DNA of 64,000 bases. Origin: Botrytis cinerea B05.10 (Eukaryota; Ascomycota; Leotiomycetes; Helotiales; Sclerotiniaceae). A program made the position numbers and the translations under genes. The first letter of the stretch is position 1. Each line of letters opens with the position of its first letter. The stretch is from positions 62,001 through 126,000 of the forward strand of contig NC_037317.1 in the NCBI RefSeq assembly GCF_000143535.2, in the 5' to 3' direction. Shown here in pieces: positions 34,787 to 45,449 of the stretch. The notes below the pieces were generated by a model. The model saw nothing but the letters and a program-made list of their open reading frames with translations, was not told the DNA's origin and made no database searches.

Positions 34787-36983
34787 TCAATCCCAACTTC
34801 CAACACGAGCCATATCAGCACCGAGATCTATCCATGCTTGTGTAACACGACAATCAGATCTCTCCCTGTTTTCCCATCTCAAAAGATCTCTCTTTTCTTT
34901 TCGCCTCTCCGGCCCCTCCGTCGCACGGACCCTTGCGCTCTCTCGTTCCATACACAATCGCTCATTCTTTTCTTCTCGCCGGATCTTCGTCTCCCTGCGT
35001 CTCTTCTCTTGTGCTTCCTGTGACCGTTCCCGCTCCTCTACAGCTTTCCTTTTTTCGGTCTCTTCCCGCATTTCCTCATTTTCTTCCTTCATCTTTTCCT
35101 CATATTCCTGCCGGATCTGTTTTTTGACTGCATTGAATTCCCTCTCCCATTGCGCCATTGAAGCTTTTTCTTCCACTTTCTTAGAGTCGAGCTTTCTGGC
35201 TTTGTATCGAGATTCATGAACTTCTCTTTGCCCTTCCTCTGCCTCCTTATCAGTATCCTGCTTGCGTTTGCTGGCTCGGACAATTTCTGATCCCAACTTG
35301 ATGATTTGCCCAGATACTTTCATATGTGGCATTACAGAGTCAGAAATCCAATGATCGTCTAATATTGGCAATTCCTCCCTCAACGGCGACGGACGTTTCT
35401 TGAAAACGGAATTTCTATTCTTTCGAGTAGGTATCCCCTCAATTTGTCGAGTGGTCATTTCCCAATATGCAGCATCCCTCAGGTCATCCATCTCGACCCT
35501 TCCCTCCAATGCTGCATAAGTTTCTCCTCCACATTCCTTGATGATTTCTTCGGACAAAAACGGATTCTTATGCACATGCGAAAATCCCTTCTCGACTTGC
35601 TTCATGTGTATCTTATGTCTATCATATCTCTCGTTCCGAAGACGTTGTCTGCTACATTTTCCGAGAGTTTTTATCAAAAATGGATTGAAACCCAACGGGA
35701 AACTTTCATTTTCATGTTTGATTTCGCATCTGAAATTGTTGTGGTAATGGTGATCTTTGTAGGTACGTAGTGACGATGTTCCTCCTCGACGCGGAGACTT
35801 GGTTTTTCTGGCGTAGCTGGCTGCTATGGATGCGAAGGGTAACAGAGGACTTATCTAAGGAAGAAGTGAGTATTAGTATAGAATCACGGAGATGGTTAGA
35901 TTGACTTACAATTGGAGGGATTGGGTTCTCTCTTTTGAAATCATCACTTAACATACACTGCTCTTTGTATGATTTACTCGAATGGGCAGACATCTAGAAG
36001 AGAATATATGTTAGCAATGGAATAGCTATAGGACTTAGCTAAAGAAATCATACAGCTTTAGAAAATTTGCGAAAATATCTCCCAGTGTTTTCAAGGGCCT
36101 TTAAAATTACCAGGCGTTGCAAAGGATACTCTTGTAAATAAAAGTCGAGAATTTCGACACGACCTTCTTTATTACCAGGTTCGATGTTTGCAACAGCTCT
36201 GAACATCAGTTCACACACTCTCGCTACTCTCCATGCCTTTGATAATTCGAGTGGTTTGGATGTAGTGGTATCTGTATGTGTATCGAAAGTCAAGCCAAGT
36301 TTTTCAGTTGGCGGAACGGAAGACGATCCTGTAAACTTTGCAGGTTCTGTACCCAAGGTCGCAAATAACCCCGGGCGGCCAGATATCGTCAATGAGTCGA
36401 GATATTGGTCGCCGGAACAGATCTTATGCATACTTGAGCCATCGCTTATAGTTGGTGAGGGCAGACACGAGGGTGGCGGTAGTGGTGAAAGACCTGCATA
36501 ATGTTTGTCAACAATCGCACCCAACTTTTCATATTCAGATGTTACATTTCCGTTTGGGTATTTATTGTCGAAAATACTCTTCCGCGATCCAACTCTTAGA
36601 ATTGGAGCTGGAGAGCTGGATTGAGACGGTAATTTTGGAAGCCCTGAAAGATTGCTCTGGCTGATCACAGAGACTCCCGAATTTTGAGGTACTGCTGTCA
36701 AATTTAAGAAATGCATGGCGGAGTTAGGATAAGGCTTGACACCTTTAATTTCCTTCTTCGCCTCTTTGTATATTAGCGACTTTACAAGTAATACTGTTGA
36801 TTCAAATGGAACTGAGGTACTTGAAGTTACATCCAAAGGAGGATGCATATCAGTATCCATGGAAGCCTCTGAGGTAGACGAAGATGGCGATAGTAGCGAT
36901 GGTGGAAAGCAAAGATTTCGATGAATGTCTTCTTGCAGAGGCACAACAGAAATCCCACCCATCTCCGTATCTTCTGCAGCCAT
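34787..36983 (-). CDS. Uncharacterised protein with C-terminal coiled coil (three exons)
   Basis: Exons (minus): 36054-36983, 35910-35993 and 34787-35854. All junctions are phase 0; introns are 60 bases (GTATGA...GCTAAC...TCTAG) and 55 bases (GTAAGT...CTTAG). The product is 693 residues. The N-terminal 230 residues are Ser/Pro-rich. A folded-looking stretch follows (ELSKAWRVARVCELMFRAVA, EILDFYLQEYPLQRLVILKA). After the second intron come FNPFLIKTLGKCSRQRLRNE and a very long Glu/Arg/Lys-rich helix (about residues 530-670), surely a coiled coil. No known domain was recognised. Two genes instead of one is possible, because the first exon alone ends close to a stop, but the clean splice sites favour a single gene. 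Confidence 0.62.
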
Positions 36984-38323
36984 GGCGAAAGATGGATGGC
37001 TTCTGTTTACCTTCGATTTCTCTATCCTATAAATGATTGTGAATAATGTAGATTTGGATACAAGACCTCGGACTCCAGTTTTACTTGCTTGTAGTTGCGC
37101 GCTTCAAGTAAAAGAGAAGTTGTTATTTTGAGCTTGAAGATTTCTCCGAGTTCGAAAGTTGAATGATTTATATAAATTCGACCTCGAGAAAAGCTTTTTC
37201 AATTATTGGCTCGGGAGGTTTGATTGCTTTGTTGTGGTATTTCCAGATTTCCGCTAAACAGCCAGGATCGCCGGATCTCTTGCTACAAATTGACAATTCC
37301 TTATTCTTCTGTAATGAAAGTGAATATATTCCCAGTTTTCGATTTCCAAACTGAACCGCAAAACAACGGAGCTGAACGGATCCCTGGCAGTGAAGTAACA
37401 ATCGACAACTCCCAATTTCAGGATTGAAGGGGCGGTAAACTGGAGATATCGATGCGAGCGTCAATTGATTCATGGGTTGCTGGTTATTGAACACTCACAT
37501 CTCATATGCCAATCTTCTTCCACTCCTCACTCCAAACTTTCTGCATTCATGTTCATGTTCATGTTCATGTTCAAAAACAAAACCACGCCTGGAAAGAGAA
37601 CCCCAAGACGCTTCTCATGACCATACGATACAATCGTCAAAATGTTCACATGGTACTAGTCAATCAAAAGGTCTTCCCTGAAGCATCTAATCATTTCCCA
37701 GATATGCAGCAAACCCTTTTTGAGAGGGGAGTAGGCGTTGAGTAAAAGTCAATACTTGAGACGAGAATCCGAATAGGACGAGTTAATATGTGATTTGGTG
37801 AGAGTTGAGAGTTGAAACTTGACTTCGAATAAACGAAATATCATGTGATAACGAAGATAATTACAACGCAAACTTCAATTGCAAGAATGACGACAGCCAC
37901 AATAGAATGAATGTATGATGAATAAAGTATGCATTTATTACTATGAACCTACTAGGTATTGAACAAAATTGCACGTGAGGCGAGTTACATCTCTTGCCTA
38001 TCTTATTCTCAGGCTCACGTGGAGATTGAATATTTTGTCCGGATGTTTGCTATCACCACGTTTGCTGTGATAATATCAAAGAAGAATTAAAGTGCGATGA
38101 TGATTGCTTCTTCAAAAGACGGGCTGGTGTAGATAGGTCAAACATCGTAAGTTTGGGATCTAAAGGTGGAAATCTGGTTTGAGTATTGCTTCATGTAATC
38201 AGGAATCATATTATAAACTTGCCGGAACATTGCTTAGTCTTAGATGATCTCAATAAACCCTTTGATCGCCGATGCACTCCACGCCCAATAGAAGCAGTGC
38301 GGATATCTCATCGTTAAAACTGA
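36984..38323. other. Intergenic region
   Basis: About 1.3 kb: promoter of the coiled-coil gene and 3' flank of the WD40 gene. Only a hexanucleotide repeat (37546-37569) stands out. The small frames that cross the repeat are not convincing. Confidence 0.5.
37546..37569. repeat. (TTCATG)4 hexanucleotide repeat
   Basis: Four perfect TTCATG units followed by a partial unit (TTC). Confidence 0.95.
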
Positions 38324-40135
38324 TCATCTCTTCACTTTTTTCTTGTCTGGCCCTTCATCTTCTTCGTCACTTATTTCAGCATACTGAGTTGTCGGTTGAG
38401 TATCTTTCCAGGCATTGGTAAAGAGTGGGTCTGTCTTAGCAAGCTCAGCATATTTCAACAATGCCTCTCTGGGATCCTCATCACGCATGCTACTCAGTGT
38501 GATACTTTCATTAATATGTTTCTCATCCGGTTGACTTTTCGCAAATGGTGTGACCAGTGGTAAATTGGGTCGACGCGGATCCCGAGAACGGCCTGAGGCA
38601 GTCAAGCCTATAGTTGGATGTCTTGCAGAGAAGGATGTGGCCGATATATTCGACATGACACCACCTGGAGTAACGATGCTATCTCCTGACATGCCAGCAG
38701 ATTGATCTGTTGTAAAGTTGGGGTCGTCGTCAACATGGCGTTTCTTTGGTGCACGAGACATTACGTCAACGGCACCTCGAACAGATGTGTTCGGATTGTA
38801 TAGAACGTGAACTTCGGAATTTGCAGATCCAGTAACAATTTGGTTGAGTTTTGGATGCCATTGAACTGTTATAAGTGGAGATCCAGGTGTCACTGGGGTG
38901 ACTAGTTCCGGTTTGAGATTGCCCGAGTTTAAGATATGTAGATGGCCCGATGCGGAACCAGTGATGATATTAGCACCATTGGGTGAGTATTTGATATTAG
39001 TAACCGAATAGACATCTGATGTTGAAGGGTGTGAGACTGTCACAATGGGAGTTTTAAACTTTCTAGTATCCCAAAGTTTGATCAAATTGTCACCACCTCG
39101 TGTAACAACCATTCGGCCATCGGGACTGATGTCAATACCACCCGTCCATGTATCCGGAGTGTGTGCGTCTCTGATTTCAGCTGTTGGTCTTGCATATGGT
39201 CCATTGCCACCCCACATCACCAAGCTTCCATCCAGAGCTGCAGATACTAATAGATTGTTTCCTCCTTGTGCTGGGCCTCCCCAAACGACGGCAGTCATTC
39301 TTGTCCTTCCTGCTGATCCTGAAGCCTTGGATTTGTGAACGATAACTTCCTTCTGACATCTTCTGACATTTACATCCCAAATTCGTAAAGTACTATCCGT
39401 ACCGGCGGTAACGCAAATATTCTTGTCCATCGGACTCCATGTGCCTGTGGTAATTTCCGAAATATGCCCCTTCGTGTTATTCATATCTCTCAGATACATG
39501 TCTCCTTTTACGAACTCTCCGATGATATCTCCGTCTCGATTCATTAATTTCGCTTGCGGGTGAGCGGATATACAGAGAAAAGTACCTCCGGCATGTGGAT
39601 TGAATTCAACATGATTTATCGGATGGGTTTCGGAGTTTGCTGATGTTTTGGAATAATTTGGGTCCACGCTTTTGAACGACCTAAGAGTTGTTGGGGTCAT
39701 GGAAGCAAAATCGTGAAACTTGAGGGTACAATCGCTAGAACCAGTTATGAGTCGAGAACCTGAAGGATCAAGTGTTGTAGTAGTAACTGCGCGTTCATGG
39801 GTTTTCAGTATCAATTCGTGAGAAGTCGGATATTCATCGTCGTCGTCAGAGCCCCCATCGCTATCGGAATCCTCCTCATCATCATCATCAGAACCCCAAT
39901 CCTTAGACGCTGGCTCAGGCGCGAGCTTCTGTTGTCCAACTTCTTGGCCAACCTCCTCAGTAGCCACTTTTGGCGCCTCGGCCTTCGTTTCTGCCGGTCG
40001 TCTTGTTCTATCGATTTGCGCGGCTACATCTGCCTCTTTTGACTTCTTACCAAACGACGCTGGCAAGAAAGCTCTCATGGGATCATCCTCTGCGAGTTCC
40101 GGGCCTTCAATTTGGAAATCCTCGTCGTCGCTCAT
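38324..40135 (-). CDS. WD40-repeat protein, WDR70 family
   Basis: Single exon, 603 residues from the ATG at 40135 (MSDDEDFQIEGPELAEDDPM). A very acidic patch (residues about 77-99, mostly Asp/Glu/Ser) precedes seven WD-type blades from about residue 105 to 440, for example VTTTTLDPSGSRLITGSSDC, TWSPMDKNICVTAGTDSTLR followed by IWDVNVRR, and GGIDISPDGRMVVTRGGDNL followed by IKLWDTR. The C-terminal tail has SRDPRRPNLPLVTPFAKSQP and ends in acidic and basic residues (EEDEGPDKKKVKR), a likely nuclear signal. This order fits the WDR70 (gastrulation-defective 1 homologue) family; in fission yeast and human it is linked to histone H2B ubiquitination and DNA-end resection, and that role is transferred by family only. 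It is divergent from the NIPA gene, with 582 bases between the start codons. Confidence 0.88.
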   Translation of the reverse strand: MSDDEDFQIEGPELAEDDPMRAFLPASFGKKSKEADVAAQIDRTRRPAETKAEAPKVATEEVGQEVGQQKLAPEPASKDWGSDDDDEEDSDSDGGSDDDDEYPTSHELILKTHERAVTTTTLDPSGSRLITGSSDCTLKFHDFASMTPTTLRSFKSVDPNYSKTSANSETHPINHVEFNPHAGGTFLCISAHPQAKLMNRDGDIIGEFVKGDMYLRDMNNTKGHISEITTGTWSPMDKNICVTAGTDSTLRIWDVNVRRCQKEVIVHKSKASGSAGRTRMTAVVWGGPAQGGNNLLVSAALDGSLVMWGGNGPYARPTAEIRDAHTPDTWTGGIDISPDGRMVVTRGGDNLIKLWDTRKFKTPIVTVSHPSTSDVYSVTNIKYSPNGANIITGSASGHLHILNSGNLKPELVTPVTPGSPLITVQWHPKLNQIVTGSANSEVHVLYNPNTSVRGAVDVMSRAPKKRHVDDDPNFTTDQSAGMSGDSIVTPGGVMSNISATSFSARHPTIGLTASGRSRDPRRPNLPLVTPFAKSQPDEKHINESITLSSMRDEDPREALLKYAELAKTDPLFTNAWKDTQPTTQYAEISDEEDEGPDKKKVKR

Positions 40136-40717
40136 TGTTCCAATGGTCCTCTCTCGTAAGCTTCCTCTGATGTCCAAGTATTATTTGTGATTATTTCTAG
40201 AGAGTAGCAGAGGAAGATGGCAAGCACTTGAGATGTAGTTATAAAATATCAATTGAGGCAAAGAAACATAAGTGAGGACTCTTTCCAGGTGTGCACGTTG
40301 AAACCTTGAAGCTTTGTTATCCTGAACAGAGCTTCTTGCGGGTCGTTCCCACTAGGCTCGAGCTAGGTAGACTCGTAGATACGCGAAACCCGTTTCCCGC
40401 TCTCGCCGCAGTACCACAAATGGCAGGCAGGCATTAGGAATCATTGTAATCGGAAAACGAGCGCTTCATATTAGTTATATCAAGAAAGAAAATTTAATAA
40501 TTCATGCGACAATCAAACCAACCCTTTAAATTCAGCCCTCGCACCTAAGACTACTCGTTGTCGTGTATGTTTAACATCAGAAGAAACATTCATTCCATTT
40601 TCATTTCGGCGAACAAAGTTTAGATCTTCATCGACCTTGCCCGCCCCTGTACGTACACTATGTGTGGGGTGAAATCATCATCATCGGGATAGCTTCAATA
40701 AGACGCTGCACGCTGCC
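40136..40717. promoter_or_regulatory. Bidirectional promoter region between WDR70-type and NIPA-type genes
   Basis: 582 bases separate the two divergent start codons. No specific motif is claimed; the region must hold both promoters and 5' UTRs. Confidence 0.5.
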
Positions 40718-42879
40718 ATGTATTTATCGACGGCGAAACTCGATGCGGCGACCATATCCTTTCTCACTACACCGATACCGCACCCTGCATCATTTGAATC
40801 CGATGTATATATCAGGGGCGACTCTCAGATTCAGCGTTGGTCATCGCTGATTGGAATCGTCACTGCAATAGTGGGCAACATTCTCATATCTTTCGCCCTA
40901 AACATACAACGGTATGCACATATAAGATTGCATGAGGGGGAGATACGACGGAAAGAGAGGCTGAAGGCTATCAAGAAATCTGCGGGGGGGTATGGAACAA
41001 TTGGAACCGCAGCGGCAGATGGGACTACAATTGTCGAAGAGAACTACGAAGGTGGTGAAGAGGAACCTCTACAACGATCATTTCACTCCCAAACCTCACA
41101 ATCTTCGACTTGCACAGAGGACGACTACGGGGATGAAAAATCCACATACTTGCGGTCTCCATACTGGTGGGGAGGGATTGTTTTAATGACTGTTGGAGAG
41201 CTTGGAAACTTTTTGGCATATGGCTTTGCGCCCGCATCAATCGTTTCTCCTTTGGGTGTCGTCGCCTTAATATCGAACTGTGTGATAGCTCCGATCATGC
41301 TAAAGGAACAATTCAGACTCAGGGATTTCTGGGGAGTGGTAGTTGCTGTTGCAGGTGCTGTTACAGTCGTCTTGAGTGCCAAGCAAGAAGAAAGGAAATT
41401 TGGACCTCATGAGATTTGGGGTGCCATTACTACTACTGAGTTTGAAATATATATGGGTGTCACAGTATTGTTAATTGCGATCTTGATGTGGGCAAGCCCG
41501 AGATATGGCAAGAAAACAATACTGGTTGACCTTGGACTTGTTGGATTGTTTGGTGAGTTATCATTGTTGTATGCCGGTTTCACTCAACTCATCATTATTT
41601 AGGAGGCTATACAGCACTTTCAACCAAGGGGGTATCATCGATGCTTTCTTCTACTCTTTGGAGAGCGTTGACAACACCAGTTACATATGCTCTTCTGCTA
41701 GTGCTGGTTGCTACCGCCATTATGCAGGTCAGATATGTCAACCGGGCTCTCCAACGCTTCAATTCGACTCAAGTTATCCCAGTACAGTTTGTCATCTTCA
41801 CATTATCAGTTATTACTGGCAGCGCAATTCTCTATCGTGATTTCGAAAAAGTCGAAAGCGAGAATGCAGTAAAATTCGTCGGTGGCTGTATGTTGACATT
41901 TTTCGGGGTTTGGCTCATTACCAGCGGTAGGCCATCGCATGATGATGATAACATTAGTGAAGCGGATGTTGAAGGTGAAGAAGAAAGGATTCGACTCTTA
42001 ACCCAGGAACCTACCAACGACGAAGTTCCGTTTCGTAACGAAACACGGAAACGTTCTAGTCTTCAATCAAAGTCAAAGCCGAGTCTCGCCCATGCTAGTG
42101 ATGGGCCAGTCGACGAAGAAGCAATCCAAGAATCGCGAAGGTCATCACATGTTAGCTTTGTAATATCACCATCACGACCACAAACACCACAAAGATCTTC
42201 ATCACGACATCCAGTAGTACGGGTGCGTACTTCAGATCTGTCTAGTGAGCGACCTGCAAATGAGGAAAGTCCCCTGATTTCCAATCCATGGCTGGATTCA
42301 AATGAAAATTTCCTACAAACACCAAAACATCCAGGAATACAATCAAGTATTTCCTCTCCAGTACTGCCTTCCGAAGCTCAATCAACCCCTCCTATAAGGC
42401 CACTTCCCACTAGAAATAATACGCAATCTCATTTCCATACCCCTCAAAGTCAACAGAATGGACCCTCACCACCCCAAGTAGAGCGACCAATGACGCCAAC
42501 AAGTTATTCTTTATCTCGCATGCTTCCTGGTCCATTATTATCACCTTTGTCCGGAGGATTAAGTGTGGTAATAGCAGATTCATTAAGGCGTGGAGTCGAT
42601 TCCCCTCGCAGCAAATCTTCTAGATGGCAGCCCGATCTTCGAAGATCAAAATCGGTTTCCCAAAGACTTATACAAGCAAGTGAAGGCGCGGCCGATGATG
42701 AGGATATCGATGCACCTCTAAAGGACAATGAAGCAGCACAAGAGATAGAACGTGAATCATTCAACCGTTCAATAAAAACTAGAGCTCGGAGTTTGAGTAA
42801 CACACTTGGAGAATTTCTAAGAGGAAGGCCAAAAGATGGGAGGGATAATGATGAGGAAGCGGGCCCGAGCGGGTCATAA
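40718..42879 (+). CDS. NIPA-family magnesium transporter-like membrane protein (two exons)
   Basis: Predicted integral membrane protein of the NIPA (DUF803) family, whose members carry Mg2+ in animals and are thought to do so in fungi. Exons: 40718-41552 and 41603-42879, joined by a 50-base intron (GTGAGT...TTTAG), 703 residues. The joined region reads VDLGLVGLFGGYTALSTKGV, restoring a conserved membrane segment. Membrane helices: about residues 44-65 (LIGIVTAIVGNILISFALNI), then after a charged loop YWWGGIVLMTVGELGNFLAY, SPLGVVALISNCVIAPIMLK, DFWGVVVAVAGAVTVVLSAK, an MGVTVLLIAILMW segment, and further helices after the intron (ALLLVLVATAIMQVRYVNRA, VQFVIFTLSVITGSAILY, VKFVGGCMLTFFGVWLIT). 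The last 300 residues are disordered, rich in Ser, Pro and Arg, presumably a cytoplasmic regulatory tail. Confidence 0.88.
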
Positions 42880-43522
42880 GTTGGAATTATTTGTTATTAC
42901 ATTGATTTGGTGAACTGGAATTGGTTACATTAGCATTAGGTTTGGGTATATCGGGAGCATGGCGCATAAGCGAGATAGTGCTAATTTGAATTAGTGACTC
43001 AAATGTATGAAACTTGTGCTCGTATGTCGACATGAGACCTCTATTTTTGACGTGATTGTAAAATAGGTATAAAGGCATACACATAGCATGGAATAAATCA
43101 CCAGTATCAATGCTGTATATTTAGTTTCGTACCTGGGAATTCAAGCTCCCTACCTGTCCATATGATATTTTTTCGCAAACGCACGTATCGATATATCTTC
43201 GTAGTAGGCTTTCTTTCTTGTTCTTGATTAGACTTCTAGTTCCAAGTCACTTCCTGCCGGTGCGGATGTGATGATGCACTACCTTTTCAGATTTACAATA
43301 ACGTGTGGTACACCTAACATTTTTCAGTTTAGTGTTATCCGTCAAATTGCCAGGGTATTCTAAGATGTGCTTGACAACTTTGGACAGTGGAGACCAATCT
43401 GGATTTTACTTGTAAGTTGGCTGCCTCTAGTTAAGCACCAAATCACTAAGATTCCCGGCCAAAATCAACGCAGTACATTGCCAGCACTTCATGCTCCTCG
43501 TGAGTTTTCCATCAACGATCCC
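42880..43522. other. Intergenic region between convergent genes
   Basis: 3' flanks of the NIPA gene and of the next minus-strand gene; nothing else seen. Confidence 0.55.
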
Positions 43523-44623
43523 CTAAATTCCCTCGGAACCTGGGAGACCACGGTAAACAGTATGTGTAGGGTTATCCGAGTGTCCATGCAAACGCAAACA
43601 CTCTCGAACTTGCCCATCGAGCTGGCTATCAGATCTATTTTCGCCAGTCCTCTCCTCCACAAAATCAAAAACGCCAGATATAACTCTCTCTGTGATTCCG
43701 ACTCGTCCATCGTTTCTTTGTGGCATCAACCATGTATTCAAACTATTCAGATACTTCACATCCGAATCCGTCAAAAAGCGCATCATCAATCTTGCGCGCG
43801 GATGGCTATCTTTATTGTACTCGAAGATCTTGAATAACAGTGCCTCGCGATGGTTCTTAGATTTGAGAATGAGATTGGCAGATTGATTTGTAGTGGGCTT
43901 AAGGAGTTCGCTACGCATATGCTTCAGGTACGTAGCTAGTCTGTGGTGTGTATCATGCGCAATATTGGTCATCCGCTCTGAAGTATGATTCAGGAAATTG
44001 AAATCGGAATCTGTGAGATTGAGCAGATCCAAGCTGGATTTCTTGGAATGCGGAAGTGCTTGGCATTCCGGGCCGGGCCGAGCTGAAAACGCATTTCTAA
44101 GTGCAGTCTCCGGAGCAGGAAGATCGGGAAGGGTGTCGAAATAGTTGTAGGCGTAAAAGTGATAGAGAACTTGCTTTCGCTTTTCCCAGTCCTCAGCGGC
44201 AGCTATTTCGTCAAGTGGGGCGTTGCCGCGTGCAGGCGTCCATTTTGTACCCCCACGTTCGGGTGAGATGGGGCCGCTGACTGAATGGATTGAGACGTCG
44301 AATGGAGGTTGGAATTGACGTATTTGGAATGGATGTTCATAGACGGATGAGCGTGCTTGCATTGCCGGGGTAGGGACAGTTGGAGGGGTGAATGTGATAA
44401 GTGGGCCAGCTTCAGTTAAATTTTGACCTTGATCCAGATCCATTAGGGAGAGTTGGAGCGTCAATTCTGTAAGTTTCTCGAGAAAGTCACTCAGTTGATA
44501 TCTTCGGGTCGTCAAAGGATTGATTCGCAAAGCTGCGTTTTGTGTGTTAGTTTGGGTGGTGGCAGCTGCAGCAACTCCGGCCGCGATCGCAGCATTGATA
44601 GCATCGGAGTTACTTGATGGCAT
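43523..44623 (-). CDS. Uncharacterised protein
   Basis: Single frame of 366 residues from the ATG at 44623 (MPSSNSDAINAAIAAGVAAA), an Ala-rich start. The remainder looks like a normal cytosolic fold with mixed helix and loops, e.g. LSDFLEKLTELTLQLSLMDL, QVLYHFYAYNYFDTLPDLPA and LFKIFEYNKDSHPRARLMMR. No membrane segment, signal peptide or metal motif is present. It was not assigned to any family. It diverges from the next gene across 826 bases, so the two may share a promoter region. Confidence 0.72.
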   Translation of the reverse strand: MPSSNSDAINAAIAAGVAAAATTQTNTQNAALRINPLTTRRYQLSDFLEKLTELTLQLSLMDLDQGQNLTEAGPLITFTPPTVPTPAMQARSSVYEHPFQIRQFQPPFDVSIHSVSGPISPERGGTKWTPARGNAPLDEIAAAEDWEKRKQVLYHFYAYNYFDTLPDLPAPETALRNAFSARPGPECQALPHSKKSSLDLLNLTDSDFNFLNHTSERMTNIAHDTHHRLATYLKHMRSELLKPTTNQSANLILKSKNHREALLFKIFEYNKDSHPRARLMMRFLTDSDVKYLNSLNTWLMPQRNDGRVGITERVISGVFDFVEERTGENRSDSQLDGQVRECLRLHGHSDNPTHTVYRGLPGSEGI

Positions 44624-45449
44624 GATCGAAGTTGTCACCGATTCAAGATTGATGGGAGAAGGTTGAGGATGAGACGAGAGGTTTCACCGTGTTTATATTA
44701 GAGTATGGTTGAAGCACTATAAAGGATGAAATCTTCTTGCAAACTCCTTGTATGACTCTATGCTATGAAAAGAGATATGAGAGCACTTTCTTTTCTCACA
44801 GGTGATTCATCAAGTGAAATCTTCATGATTATCAAGACAGAAACATGAAGGCAATCACATCTTTCTCTCTTATTTTACTTCAACAAAAGACAGCTTGCAT
44901 GTATTTTCTACAGTGAAAGAGCGCTTTCTGTGCATGCAATTTCGGATTCAGTGGTAAAGGGTTATGCTGAAGGCTATGTTGGACTCTCCTTTCATCCCGA
45001 AAGAGAAGATTTACTGTCGAAATCAATCACTCTTTCTCAAGAAACAAAAGTCTCAAAGCAAAAAGTTTTTATGTTTTGACTTTCGTTCATCGTACAAACT
45101 ACTGTTGTGAAAGGAGCCTAATTATCCGAGGACCCTGAACAAACTTTTCTAGTCATAATTAAAGTTTGCTAGTACAACATTATACGACAGTACCACAGCT
45201 GAATCATCATTAGATCTAGCTGCTAACAACAATTCCAATGAATCCAATCACAAACGCTGCAATTATTTTCAATCCGTGTATCATGCCTGTTGTCTGTCAA
45301 TCACACACCTGTCGTAGCAAGTGACAAGTGTACAAATTCCAGTGAGCATCTGGCATTATGTGTACTCGGTTTCAAAGAGCACAGCTTGCTTGAGTAAACT
45401 TGTCGCACGATTAGCAGTCTCATACTACTTTGCAATTGCAGAAGCCATC
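44624..45449. promoter_or_regulatory. Divergent promoter region
   Basis: 826 bases between divergent start codons of two uncharacterised genes. A plus-strand in-frame extension from 45321 exists but lacks protein character. Confidence 0.5.

Noticed and set aside
34595..35023. Plus-strand gene starting MSSPDALFGFSPIPPDPEKA
   Set aside because: Only the first 50 residues look like protein; the rest is antisense of the coiled-coil exon, and the only donor/acceptor pair nearby gives an impossible 16-base intron.
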